From Phragmites australis (taxonomy: Eukaryota; Streptophyta; Magnoliopsida; Poales; Poaceae): a stretch of DNA of 64,000 bases. Positions 22,701 through 32,989 of the stretch are shown here, piece after piece. Location: NCBI RefSeq assembly GCF_958298935.1, contig NC_084921.1, forward strand, positions 47,169,001 through 47,233,000. The letters run 5' to 3'. The translations under genes and the position numbers were made by a program. The notes below the pieces were generated by a model. The model saw nothing but the letters and a program-made list of their open reading frames with translations, had not been told where the DNA came from and searched no databases. How positions within the stretch are numbered: the first letter of the stretch is position 1; the number at the start of each line of letters is the position of its first letter.

Positions 22701-25700
22701 TGATTTGTCACGTCCTAAATTCTTAATCACGCATTTAAGCAAGATTATGCTTCTTAAGCATTATGCTTAAATTTTGCGTAATGGTAATCTGGAGCGCTAA
22801 TGCACTTCATTAATAATCATTGGGTAAGAGAGAAAATTGGGGGAGAAAGTAATAGAAAATGCATTGAAAATACCTATTCTTTCTAACATGTGGGCCTCAC
22901 ATGTGGCCCCACCCCTCACCCACTCCCTCTCTCAAGTGGGCAGCACCCCACCTACCCTCTCTCTCTCCTCTCCTCACTCCCCACGTTTCCCCCAGCAGCT
23001 GCAGCAGCCCCCCCCCCTCCCTCTCTCCCTCTCCCACTCAAGCACTCTCTCTTTTCCTCCAAAATCCGAGCTCAAGTGGAGGATTCAAGGTATGCATGTG
23101 GTACCATTGCATTCTCTAGCTCATGAGCTACTCATCTATCCAATCCATTTTTTGTTTTCGTGGAATAATCGATTAGTTCTTGAAGTTCTTGGCATTCTTG
23201 AGTTTTTTGGAGCAAAAATGGAGTTTTGGTCGAATCTGAGCTCTAGAGTTGTGTTGGTAGTTGATGAGCAAGTTCTAGTACCCTTAAACTATCCCGTACA
23301 TGTTCCCTTTAGACTTGGAAAAGATCGCAACTCGAATCAACCAAAAATCCACTCAAGAACAGTTTTTAGGCTGACTTGGATACTCCGGACTCACCCGGAT
23401 ACTCCGGGTTCAGCAGAATTTGTCCAATGAATTGTGTTCAAAATTGGTTAGGGTTTAGGGTGCGGGTTTGGTTTAGGATCTCTTGGATTGGGCATGTACA
23501 CGTTTGTGTAGCACAGATTTGTAAAATAAGTCAAATCACCCGAGTGGAAAAATCATGAAGAAACGAAGTCTATATCGCTCGGATTATCCGGACAAGCCCG
23601 GAGGCTCTAGGTAGTTATGTGATCGTGTAGCTGAGAGTTTTGTTCGGAACCTCACTCGAAGTGTCCAGGGTATCCCGGATAGTCCGGACCAACCTTGTAG
23701 GTGTATCAGGAACCGGGGGTCCCCGAATAGCGAGGCCAGGCCAGCCATCCGCCACATGGCGCCATCCCGCGAGGTCTCTCTTGTGGGATGAGAAAAGGCC
23801 AAGTCCCGGGAGAAGGTGCTCGGGGCCACGATCGGTGGCCCCTGAGTACCCCAGTACCCCGATGATCCACGGAATCCGAGTACCGGGAAGAAAGTGCTCG
23901 GGGAGGTGCCCGGTCACCCCCGAGCACCCTAGTCCCCCGACGATCAGAAGAGCTAAGTTCCAGGAGAGAGTGCTCGGGGCTGCGTGCGGCAGCTCCCGAG
24001 CGCTCGGTTCCCCGAAGATCCGTACAAGAGTGCTCGGGGCTGCACGTGGCAGCCCCCGAGCACTCGGTTCCCCGAGGGTTCGTACAAGAGTGCTCGGGAG
24101 AAAGTGCTCGGGGAGGTGAACAGTATGACCGGGCGTGCGACGCATTTTTCACCCCCGGTCACTTCATCCAGAAGAAATGATGACGCCCTTTCCATTTATG
24201 GCGTCTCAAAACTCGAGCCCCCTCCTTTCCGTTCGGGGCATGTCATGGCCGGCAAGTACTTAAAATAGCCGGCAACACAGAAGAGAGAACATCGAACAAC
24301 GAAACACCAACAGAGAGAGAGACAACATCAACAACGGCGAAAGAACCCCAACCCCACGAAGAACACAGCGCAAGAGAGACACTGTGAGCAAGGTTGAGCA
24401 CAGTTCCAGCCGAAGAACAAGGAGCCTCAAGCTTTTAGTTAGGCCAAAATTCTTGTAACCAGTAACATCCTTGAGGGACTTCCTCAAGAAAGTTATAGCA
24501 TCCATACATGAGTAGGGTATTACACCCCCGTGCGGCCCGAACCTGTCTAAATTTCGGTGCATTTACTTTTTCTTGCACTAGGTCGTCACCCCCACCACCG
24601 GCCGTTGCATTCATTCCCATTTACTCCTCCGACGAACTTATTCAGGATCATCCCCCCGGCCGAATCTCTAAAAAGGGGTCTCTTGGGATCCCTGCGACAG
24701 GAGTTAATCCTCCGACAAACCTGGAGGTTCTGAGTCAAGTTAAAATAATACTAACCGAGAGCATGTCCCGGATAATTCGGGCCAGTCAAATAAAAAGCAG
24801 TAACCAAGCACCTCTTCCGGAGGGTCACCTGGAGGGTCCGAGCTCGGATACTCCGAACCAGTCCAGATACTCCGAATGGCTGTTATTTTTCGGTTTTCAT
24901 TTAGATCGTTTAGTATTGCATTGATTCGCATATCTTATACTTCTAGCATGTTGTGAAGCATTGTGGTATGTATTGTTGCACTTTATTCATACTCATGGCA
25001 TTGCACGCGTTATTCTTTTTAGAGAACATCGAGCCGGTGATCCAGGAGTGCGAAGGAAACTTTGGGCAGCCACCTAAACAACAAGGCAAGTATCTATCGT
25101 ATTGCACCCTATCAATTGAATTGTATGAAGATCTAAATATTGATAAATTATGCTTATGTATAGGTTTGCATGTATAGGGAGTCGATGTCGGAAACAAATG
25201 GGTAGAACCTACATCAATTGCATTCTTCTACCTTGATGACTTGTTCATCCACATTTCTTGTAGCTTTGAGATGATGTTATGTCTAGGTACAAGTTCTACT
25301 CATATGCTTAGCCATGCTTAGGTCTTTCGGTAGAATTCGAGCATTTTTCGTTGTTCGCAAGCATAGGATTTACTTTTGTCGCACGAATATATGGTTGAGG
25401 TTGTTATGGTTGGTTGAGTAGTGAGTATAACACGAGATGTGGGCGGTGTTAGGGGTGTCATCTGCCCTCAAGGAAAGTTCGGAAAGGGAACCCAGACACC
25501 GTAGGCTGCTTGCGTCGTTTAAGACCGTCCATCAGTACAGTTGGTTTTAGCACTTAGCTTACTCACCATATGCCAATCTAATGGTAAGATGAGCCAAATA
25601 CCTTCGCAGTTGTGGCTTTGTGGGGCCTGAACATCGACGGTGTGAGCGGGCGGGCTTGTAAGTGGTACTAGTTTGCTCCGGGAGTAGTTCTAGTACCGCC

Positions 25701-26682
25701 GCGCCGAGTGATGCATGCCGCACACGGTTGGGGCTGGTTGGGAAAGGTTGACACGGATATCCCCTTGTGTGCACTTTAGCGGGTGGCACAAGCCGTATGG
25801 TTCCTGAGTCATGTGGGTCCAGAAGTATCCCCTGCAGGGTGTATAAACAGTTCAAACTGCCGCGCTCTCGGTCATGAGCATGCTATGGTTTCATTTGTAT
25901 CGCTCGTAGAGTTCTCGCTTGTGTTTTGTGGTTCAGATATGTGGGAGATAGTCGAGATGGCACTTGTTATATATTGATACTATTGTGGTTACAGTTTCAC
26001 ATGATCAGTTGGTAGTTGCAGGGTAATTTCGTAGATGTTGGTTAAGTTAGTTGCTCACACATATGCCTAGGTTGTTTACCGCTTTAATTAACTTAATCGC
26101 ATGTTTATATTCTTGATAACAGCTCAATGCATAATTTTTGGAGTCGGGATATTATATACCCATATTGTGTAAGTATTGCGAGTACCTTCGTACTCAGGGT
26201 GCTCCCCTTAAGTTGATGCAGGTACTCCGGCTGCTGAGGATGGGGCGATGTTCAGCTACTTTGTGCCTGCCGATCATGGTGGCAGCCAGGAGTAGTGCAT
26301 CATACTCCGAAGCTCGAGCTTGTAGAGTGAAGCCTAAGGGCATGTGGCTCCACTCTCTTTTATTGTCTAGTTTATTCTTTCCGCTGCTTAGATCTTTGGA
26401 TAGTTAGGAGTTAAGGGGTTTTTGTTTCCTCCTAGCTCACTTTGTTATAAATTGTTGTAATAAGTTGCATGCTTAATTTTTTAATATAAATATTTATTAC
26501 TTGTTCTTTATTAAGCTATGTTGTGATGTACTATGTTGGAGGCATGTGTTCTGATCCTTAGGCACAAAACGCGTGCCGGGACTACTAGAACAGGATTCTG
26601 GTTAATCGTCGAGGTTGAATTATGAATAATGATCCTCCTGATGATTAATTAGAATATTGTTTGGATGGTTCCTCACATGATT
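22701..26682 (+). mobile_element. ~2.95-kb TG..CA element (copy A), nested in the chromovirus, TSD TGATT
   Basis: The element is 22706-26677. It begins TGTCACGTCC and ends GGTTCCTCACA. The same five bases, TGATT, flank it at 22701-22705 and 26678-26682, and removing it restores the chromovirus integrase reading. It contains a nested solo LTR (23696-24717), so its own length is about 2945 bp. No gag or pol is present. A second copy lies at 36130-39099. The TG/CA ends and 5-bp duplication suit a solo LTR of a large-LTR gypsy family or a non-coding LTR derivative; which of the two is not settled here. Confidence 0.85.
23691..24722 (+). mobile_element. Solo LTR, 1022 bp, TSD AACCT, nested in copy A
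   Basis: The LTR is 23696-24717. It starts TGTAGGTGTATCAGG and ends TCCTCCGACA. AACCT occurs on both sides (23691-23695 and 24718-24722), a perfect 5-bp target duplication. The interior is rich in a repeated CCCGAGCACTCGGTTCCCCG-type block (several copies between 23870 and 24110), which explains the overlapping open frames there. No internal retrotransposon region remains, so unequal recombination probably removed it. It is the youngest layer of a three-level nest. Confidence 0.88.
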
Positions 26683-26689
26683 ACTTGCC

Positions 26690-29575
26690 AAGTATCCTCT
26701 AGAACTGGTAATGGAACCAATAATCTACGGTAAGGTACTCTCTCTGCCTTGGCTTGTTGGCAGATCTGACAACTAGAAATAAATTCTTTTACTTGTTGTT
26801 TCATCTTGGACCAAGCAAAGAGGTGTTTGATTCTTCTGTAAGTGACTTCAAATCCATAATGACCTCCAATAGCACTAGTATGAAGGGCTTGTGACACTTT
26901 CTTTTGCAATTCAGCATTATTAGGGAGCCAAATCCTATCCTTATATCTTATCAATCCTCCCTTTAGACAGAATGAGCCCAGTCCACCCTTGATGGTCAAT
27001 TCAGCCAACAGTTTTTTGGTTGCTTCATCTTGTGGGTAAGCAGCTATGACTTCCTCTAACCAAACTCGATAAGAAACTAAGATCAAGGATAATTCTACAC
27101 TTTCTCCATGAGAGACTCTGGACTGAGCATCAGCAACACTATTGTCTGAACCCTTCTTATAAGATATGGTATATTGGGGATCCAATAGCTTAGTCATGGC
27201 CTTATGTTGCCATGGAGTAGACAACCTTTGATTTTCCAAATGAGTCAAAACTTTTCTGATCGGTTTTGATGTGAAATTCTGCTTGTTGGAGGTATGATCT
27301 CCAATGATCCACTGCCAAAATTATTGCAAGGTACTCCTTTTCATATGTTGACAGCCCTTGTGTCTTTGGTCCCAAGGATCTGCTCACAAAGGCAATTGGA
27401 TGGCCATCTTGTTGAAGCACAGCCCCAATACACTTATCTGAAGCATCTGTCTCAACAATGAAGGGTTTGTTAAAATCAGGCATAGCCAATACTGGTGCAG
27501 TGATCGAAGATGTCTTTAATGCCTGAAAAGCTTCCTCGGTGGCCTAATTCCATACAAAGAGTTCCCCCTTCCTGAGAAGGTTTGTAAGTGGTTTGCTTAT
27601 TTGACAAAAATGCCTTATAATCTTCCTGTAATACCCCACTAGACCCAAAAAACTTCTCACATCTTTCACACTTGCAGGAGTAGACCAATTTTTGACAATG
27701 GAAACTTTGGATGGATATGTCTGCACACCTTCAGCACTGATGATGTGGCCTAGATAGGCTAATTTGGATTGAGCAAAACAACACTTAAAAAATTTCACCT
27801 TAAGGCTATTTGCTTCAAGAATTTCAAACACTTGTTGGATATGCTGCAAATGGTCTTCCCAAGTCTTACTCTAGATAAGTATATCATCGATGAGGACTAT
27901 AACACATTTGCATAAAAGAGGAGCTAGAACTGAATTCATTACCCCTTGAAACGTTGCAAGATCTCCTGTGTGACCATATAGCATAACCTTATACTCATAA
28001 TGCCCATGGTGTGTTTGGAAGCGGTCTTAAACTCCTCTCCTTCTTGTATTCTGATTTGATGATACCCGGCTCTCAAATCCAGTGAAGTGAACCAACATGC
28101 ACCGAACAAGTCATCTAATAGTTCATCTATGATTGTTAAGGGAAATTTGTTCTTGATGGTCAAAGCATTGAGTCTCTTATAATCAACACAAAGCCTCCAT
28201 TCACCAGTTTTCTTTTTGACCAGCAGAACTGTGGAGGCAAAGGGACTTGTACTCAATTGAATCATACCAGTCTGTAACAGGTCAGCCACTTGCTTCTCAA
28301 TCTCATCCTTCTGAGAAGGATTATATCTATAAGGATGCAACCTGAATGGTTGTGCTCTCTGCATAAATGGTATAGCATGATCACTTGTTCTCTTAGGTGG
28401 AAGTCCAACTGGAGCACTGAACATATGTGCAAATTTCTGAACCAGTTGCTAAACTTTCAAATGCCACTTACTAGGGACTGCCTCATCAAAATTGATAGGT
28501 TGCAGCTGTATGACATGAATTTGACCATCTGCTCTCTATATAGCCTCTAATTGATAATTGTTCAGAGGTGCACCCAATTGAACAACAGGTTTGATGCCTT
28601 GAATCTTCAACATAACTCCTTTATGTTGAAATGTCGACCATTTCTCCACCCAAAGCACCTTTATAGGGCTATGGTCTTCCAACCAAGCCATTCCCAAAAT
28701 AATATCATAGCAATGGAGAGGTAGAATTTTAAAATTATTGTAGGAGGTGTGTCCTTGAACACCCCAATTTTGAGCAATCAGTTCATGAGTGCAAATCAGC
28801 AGTCCACCATTTGCTATCTTAACCCTCAAAGGTTTACTCAATTTCTTCCAGCCACTCATAGAAGATGCAAACTATTCATTAATGAAGCAATGAGAGCTAC
28901 AAGAATCAACCACATAATCACCTCACTTTGAGTAAGATAACCTGGTATTCTGATAGTTCCTGCTCCTTCAATGCCAGTTATAGCTTGGTGAGAGATGGCC
29001 ATCAAATCTTCTTTGGAATCTTGTACTGCCTCTTCAGCTAAATCTGAGTTGTTTGTATCTTCAAAAGATAGTTGCCAAATTTCTTCAACTACATTAAGAG
29101 AGACTGTTGAAACACACTTGTGATTAAGACCCCATTTCTCTCCACATTTGAAACATAAACCCTTAGATCTTCTGAGGCCCTCAAAGCAGAAAGTTTATCT
29201 TCAGAGTTGTGATGCTTAGACATACTGCCATTAAAAGAGCCCTTTCTTTCATCAAGTTGTGCAGTTGGTGCAAAACTTTTCAGTGCAGAGGATAGGTTGT
29301 TTTGAGAGGTCTTGATAGAACTTTTATGATATGGTACTCCTTCAACCCTCTTGTAATCTCTCCTTGGAGACTCTTGCAAAACTTCTTCCTGCAACAGGGC
29401 CAAAGAGCTAGCAGTATCCAGGTCTATGGATCTATGAAGTAAAACAACTGCCTTTATATCACCCCTCAAGCCATCTATAAATCTATTGGTGATAATAGAT
29501 TTGCTCATAGTGGAATCGTGTGCTAGCAGCTGATGCACCAGATCATCAAAATTTTCTATATACTCTACTAGAGTG
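26690..29575 (-). pseudogene. Chromovirus gag-pol: gag, protease, RT, RNase H, integrase zinc domain
   Basis: Broken frames can be followed in order. The gag capsid part at 29575-29090 has FDDLVHQLLAH and the retrotransposon-gag pattern. The protease region near 28540-28920 has VDSCSSH in place of the usual Asp-Ser/Thr-Gly triad, then a DIILGMAWL motif. Reverse transcriptase at 28424-27540 includes WRLCVDYKRLNALT, LDLRAGYHQIR and IDDILI at the catalytic position (27870-27905). RNase H at 27489-27210 contains ETDASDKCIGAVL and FVSRSLGPKTQGLSTYEKEYL. The integrase HHCC zinc domain at about 26900-26740 has GGHYGFEVTYRR and SCQICQQAK. Stops lie between the blocks. It describes a dead copy of a plant retroelement. 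Confidence 0.88.
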
Positions 29576-29936
29576 CTAGTCACAACGATCACGGTTTGTG
29601 TGACGGTTTCGCTTTTCGTCACATATAGACAGTGGCTGCACAAATTTTAGTGACGAAACACGCACTAATAATGACATTTAATAGGACACTATATGACAAA
29701 TAAAACAGTCACAGAATACCCTATCTTCCATGACGACAGTGAAATCGTCATAAAATGCCGCATGTTTTATAACGATTTTGTGGGTTTCATCACTAAATAC
29801 ATTCTATGACACAGATTCCGTGATGAAGCGCGTGACGTGAAAAATACATCACTATTATTATGATGTGACAAAAAATCGTTATACCATGATGATACCCTAT
29901 CATCATCATTAGTCAGATTTCTTGTGGTACCTACAC
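29576..29936. mobile_element. Small non-autonomous DNA element (tentative)
   Basis: The chromovirus gag homology stops at about 29575 and a different sequence begins with CACAACGATCACGG. It ends near TTTCTTGTG at about 29933, which on the other strand reads CACAAGAAA. Between them GTGACGA/TCGTCAC motifs occur in both orientations at least five times. Short CACAA ends and repeated subterminal motifs suggest a CACTA-like or other DNA MITE. No target duplication was confirmed. Confidence 0.35.
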
Positions 29937-30775
29937 AGAATCTCGGGGCACTTGTCAGCTCTACATCAAATTTTGAGATTATAGACTAAAATAAAGTGAT
30001 TTAAATCTTTATTTTTAGTTTAAAATAAAAATAAGATAGCTTATCAAAATACTCATAGCTCCAATTCCATATATTCATATAGCTAAAAATTCTTAGAACT
30101 AAAGCTGCCAAACATGCCCTTGTTTTCTTTCTTCTTTTTATCTCTCCGCGCGCGCGTATGCATGTGTCATTATCGCCGTGGTGTCCTGTAGTTAATCAAG
30201 GGAGAGTCTTAATAAGAAACGCTATATAGGATCAACCGTGTGCCGCGAAACAGTGAACTGAATTGAACTCAACCGAACACATGTGACGTCCAACGCTTCA
30301 TCTCACGACGTATAAACAAGGGTGCAACACGTCTTGACGCTAACCGCTACGGCATCAACATGTATGTATGCTCCATGTGACAATGAGGCTCCGGGTCCCC
30401 TTGCGTGTGAGCGTATCTACGACGACTAGACTAGCTTTCGGTGATCATAAACTAGTTTCTTCTCCTAGTTTAATCATCCGTTTGCTGCTGGCCTCTCATG
30501 GAGTGAGAAGAGCAGGGCTCGGAGATATATAGGGCCATAGGGATCGGGCTGATCCGAGAAAAACGGCAGGCGCGTAGCTAGTGAGTGAGATGACGCCAAC
30601 GTGGAGCTAGCTCTGGTTGTGTACGTCAGATGCAGAGTGAGTAACCTGTTGCAGCCAAAACAAAAAAGAAGGAAAGCAGGGTAGGCTTGTCGCCTAGCGC
30701 TCCACTCGGCTCGATCGCTGACCGACTATTGCTCCTTCTTCGGCGCGGCTTCCCTTCCCTTGCCGATCCAACGCC
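29937..30775. other. Intergenic DNA and upstream region of the plus-strand WRKY gene
   Basis: No gene is supported. The last 400 bp before the TATA box are presumably the promoter of the WRKY gene. No canonical TTGAC[CT] W-box was noticed; there is a TTGACG at about 30334. Confidence 0.5.
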
Positions 30776-30783
30776 TATAAATA
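30776..30783 (+). promoter_or_regulatory. TATA box of the plus-strand WRKY gene
   Basis: TATAAATA lies 173 bp upstream of the ATG at 30949, in the context ACGCCTATAAATACTG. Its strength and position fit a core promoter with a leader of about 140 bases. Confidence 0.7.
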
Positions 30784-30948
30784 CTGTGCCTAGCCAGGCT
30801 CGTTGCCTTTGCCTCATCTGCTTCTGCCTCTGCCTTCTGCCCACACACACAACCTGACACCAACAAGTGAGCCGCGAGAGTGCGAGACAACTAGACGCAT
30901 CGAATCGAAGTAGCAAGCGCAGTTACATTTTATTTGAGTAGTAGCAGG

Positions 30949-31973
30949 ATGGCGCTGGGCAACCCGGCTGCCGTGGTGCTGGAGCTGATGACGATGGGGC
31001 AGCAGTCCGCGGCGCACCTCGGTGACCTGCTCCGGGCCGCGTCCCCGGCGTCGCCGCCGTGGGAGCACCAGGAGCTCACCGCGGAGATCATCCGCTGCTG
31101 CGGCCGCGTGGTCGCCGCACTCAGGGCCACCGACGGCAAGAAGAGGAAGGCGGTCGAGCGGGAGGACGCAGCAGCATCATGTTCTCGTCCTCTGGTGCCG
31201 CCGCCCAAAAGAAGGTTCGGCCACCGTTTCCCTCTTACACGATAGCCTTGTACTACATCGTTTAGCAACTGAAGAGGCAGTGATAGTAACAATTTGCCGT
31301 TCAACTTCGCAGGGCGCGCGGCGCAGAGCCGCTCAGAGAGGTGAGGAGCGGCACGATGGTGGACGGCTTCATCTGGAGGAAGTACGGGCAGAAGGACATC
31401 AACGGCCGCAAGCACCCGAGGCAACAACCCGTCCCCTTTCGATGAGTTTTTTTTGTGCTGTCGTGGTAGCAAGCACAAACAATGTACTGCACACATGTGG
31501 CTGAATCGGCGAATTGACTGGATGGATGTTGTTAAATCTCCTGCAGGCTCTACTACCGGTGCGCGTACAGACACCAGGGGTGCACCGCGTCGCGGCGGGT
31601 GCAGCGGACGCAGGAGCCCGCGGCGTACGAGATCGCCTATTACGGGGAGCACACGTGCAGGGGCGCCGCCGCGTGCCAGGGAGGGGCACCACCGCCCACC
31701 GTCGTCGACTCCGGCTCCAACGCCTGGGGATCAGTCGACGCAAACAGAGGCTCGCCTGCCTCGGAGCAGTGGTTCCGCGATAGCGAGTTGTCGCTGGGAT
31801 GGTGGTCGCCGGCGTTGTCGGAGGTGGGGTTTGAGGCGCAGACGCACGAATGGCACGGCACGGCCCGAGTGGAGGAGCCAAGCGCAACGCCTTGCTACGC
31901 TTCTGATCCGGTGCTGGAGTTCTTGGACGGCTGCTTCGGCTGGGAATCCGTCATCCACGACCCCCTTCAGTAG
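30949..31973 (+). CDS. WRKY transcription factor, group III, with a probable GC-AG intron
   Basis: Nuclear DNA-binding regulator of the same class as the gene at 13882-15632. Exons 30949-31214, 31313-31420 and 31547-31973 join to 266 aa. The amino-terminal 70 residues are helical, as in other group III members. The domain reads GFIWRKYGQKDINGRKHPR near residues 107-125, followed by LYYRC and a C-x7-C-...-H-T-C zinc site. Intron 1 (98 bp) is GT-AG. Intron 2 (126 bp) sits at the conserved Arg position (AG|G), but its donor is GC (CGAG|GCAACA) rather than GT; the acceptor is a normal CTGCAG. Without that splice the frame stops within 10 codons, so either a GC donor is used or the allele is broken. 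The start chosen (AGGATGGCG) has good context; an in-frame ATG lies 15 bases earlier. Confidence 0.88.
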
Positions 31974-32873
31974 CATAGCAGCTCAGCTGGCCCAGCATCC
32001 ACGTGGATGATTTGCGCAGTAAATTCTGTTACGTGTAATCACCGTCGCAGCAGTCTGATCTGGTTAGTGACTAGCGAGTGAGTGGCAACCTACGCGGGTC
32101 AGAGGCAGGCCTGCCCATGATGTTGCCATGGAGCAGACCAATTAGAATTTGTTTCGTGAAATTTTACCCTAAAATTTTCAAAGCAGGTTATCTCTATCTG
32201 TATTAATTCTTGAAGTTAGAGTTATAGACGGATAGAATAAGTGTTTTTAGTTGTGACATCTTATTTTTATTTTAATTAAATATATATTTAATTTACTTTG
32301 TTTTATCTTACAAACTTTGAATCCTATATAAATCTCCAAGTTCTGTTAAATAGGATATTAGTTCCGGTAATATTTTATTTCAACAAAGGGATTAAGATCA
32401 TCAAGGCATCACGTGGACGTGTTAATACATAAATGTGCAAGGAATGGTTGAACATGTCGAGGTCTCAGGGAAAAAAATGCCACTTGCAGAATAGAAATGG
32501 AGTGAAGTAAAGAAACAAGTTGATTACACGTGAGCAGGTAGACATCACGGATAAACTTTCACCTTAGCTCCCTGAAGACCGGCATCATGTGAATCGAAAC
32601 AGTTCGACTAGACTTCCTTTCCATAAAAAACACTTAGATTAGACGTATACCTGACGCGTCCGTGATGTGATAACATAAAAAACACCACGCTGACATGCCC
32701 TTTGTTGACCAACATTGGTTCACGTTCATCTCTCCAAGACAATCGAAGGGGAATGGCCGTAGTGCCGCAGTGGCATGTCCCACGATGTGAAAGCATGCTT
32801 GAACGGCGCAAACCTTAGCAATGATCCAAAATTCACTTTACGTACCACGGAAGTCAACTCGCAGTGCAATATT
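31974..32873. other. 3' flank of the WRKY gene, no further gene
   Basis: The first part is presumably 3' UTR. The rest is A/T-rich sequence with a short minus-strand frame (32608-32811) that matches nothing known. Confidence 0.5.
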
Positions 32874-32989
32874 CACAATGAGATTTTTTAAAAAAACTAA
32901 AAAAATTATTCTTATATATCATAAGCAGTTAGACTAAGTTACGGATGAAAGATGAAAACTCCTCTGTACATATAATCGGGGTAGAGGAT

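Larger units (their letters stand above)
21219..29575 (-). mobile_element. Ty3/gypsy chromovirus, 5'-truncated and split by a later insertion
   Basis: From high to low coordinates the minus strand has the order gag, protease, reverse transcriptase, RNase H, integrase, chromodomain, polypurine tract, LTR, which defines Ty3/gypsy. A TG..CA element (22706-26677) lies inside the integrase and left a TGATT target duplication, so the integrase halves were once contiguous. The gag start and 5' LTR are missing; at about 29575 the homology stops where another repeat begins. In-frame stops and frame changes show it is inactive. Confidence 0.88.

Noticed and set aside
22837..23430. 197-codon plus-strand frame
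   Set aside because: Lies in a CT-rich, repetitive part of a TG..CA element; the corresponding segment of the second copy (36247-36607) does not keep the same open frame.
23615..24152. Overlapping frames up to 176 codons on both strands
   Set aside because: They arise from the repeated CCCGAGCACTCGG-type blocks inside a solo LTR.
30930..31887. Minus-strand frames of 162-240 codons opposite the plus-strand WRKY gene
   Set aside because: Arg/Pro-rich antisense shadows that run across introns and have no domain.
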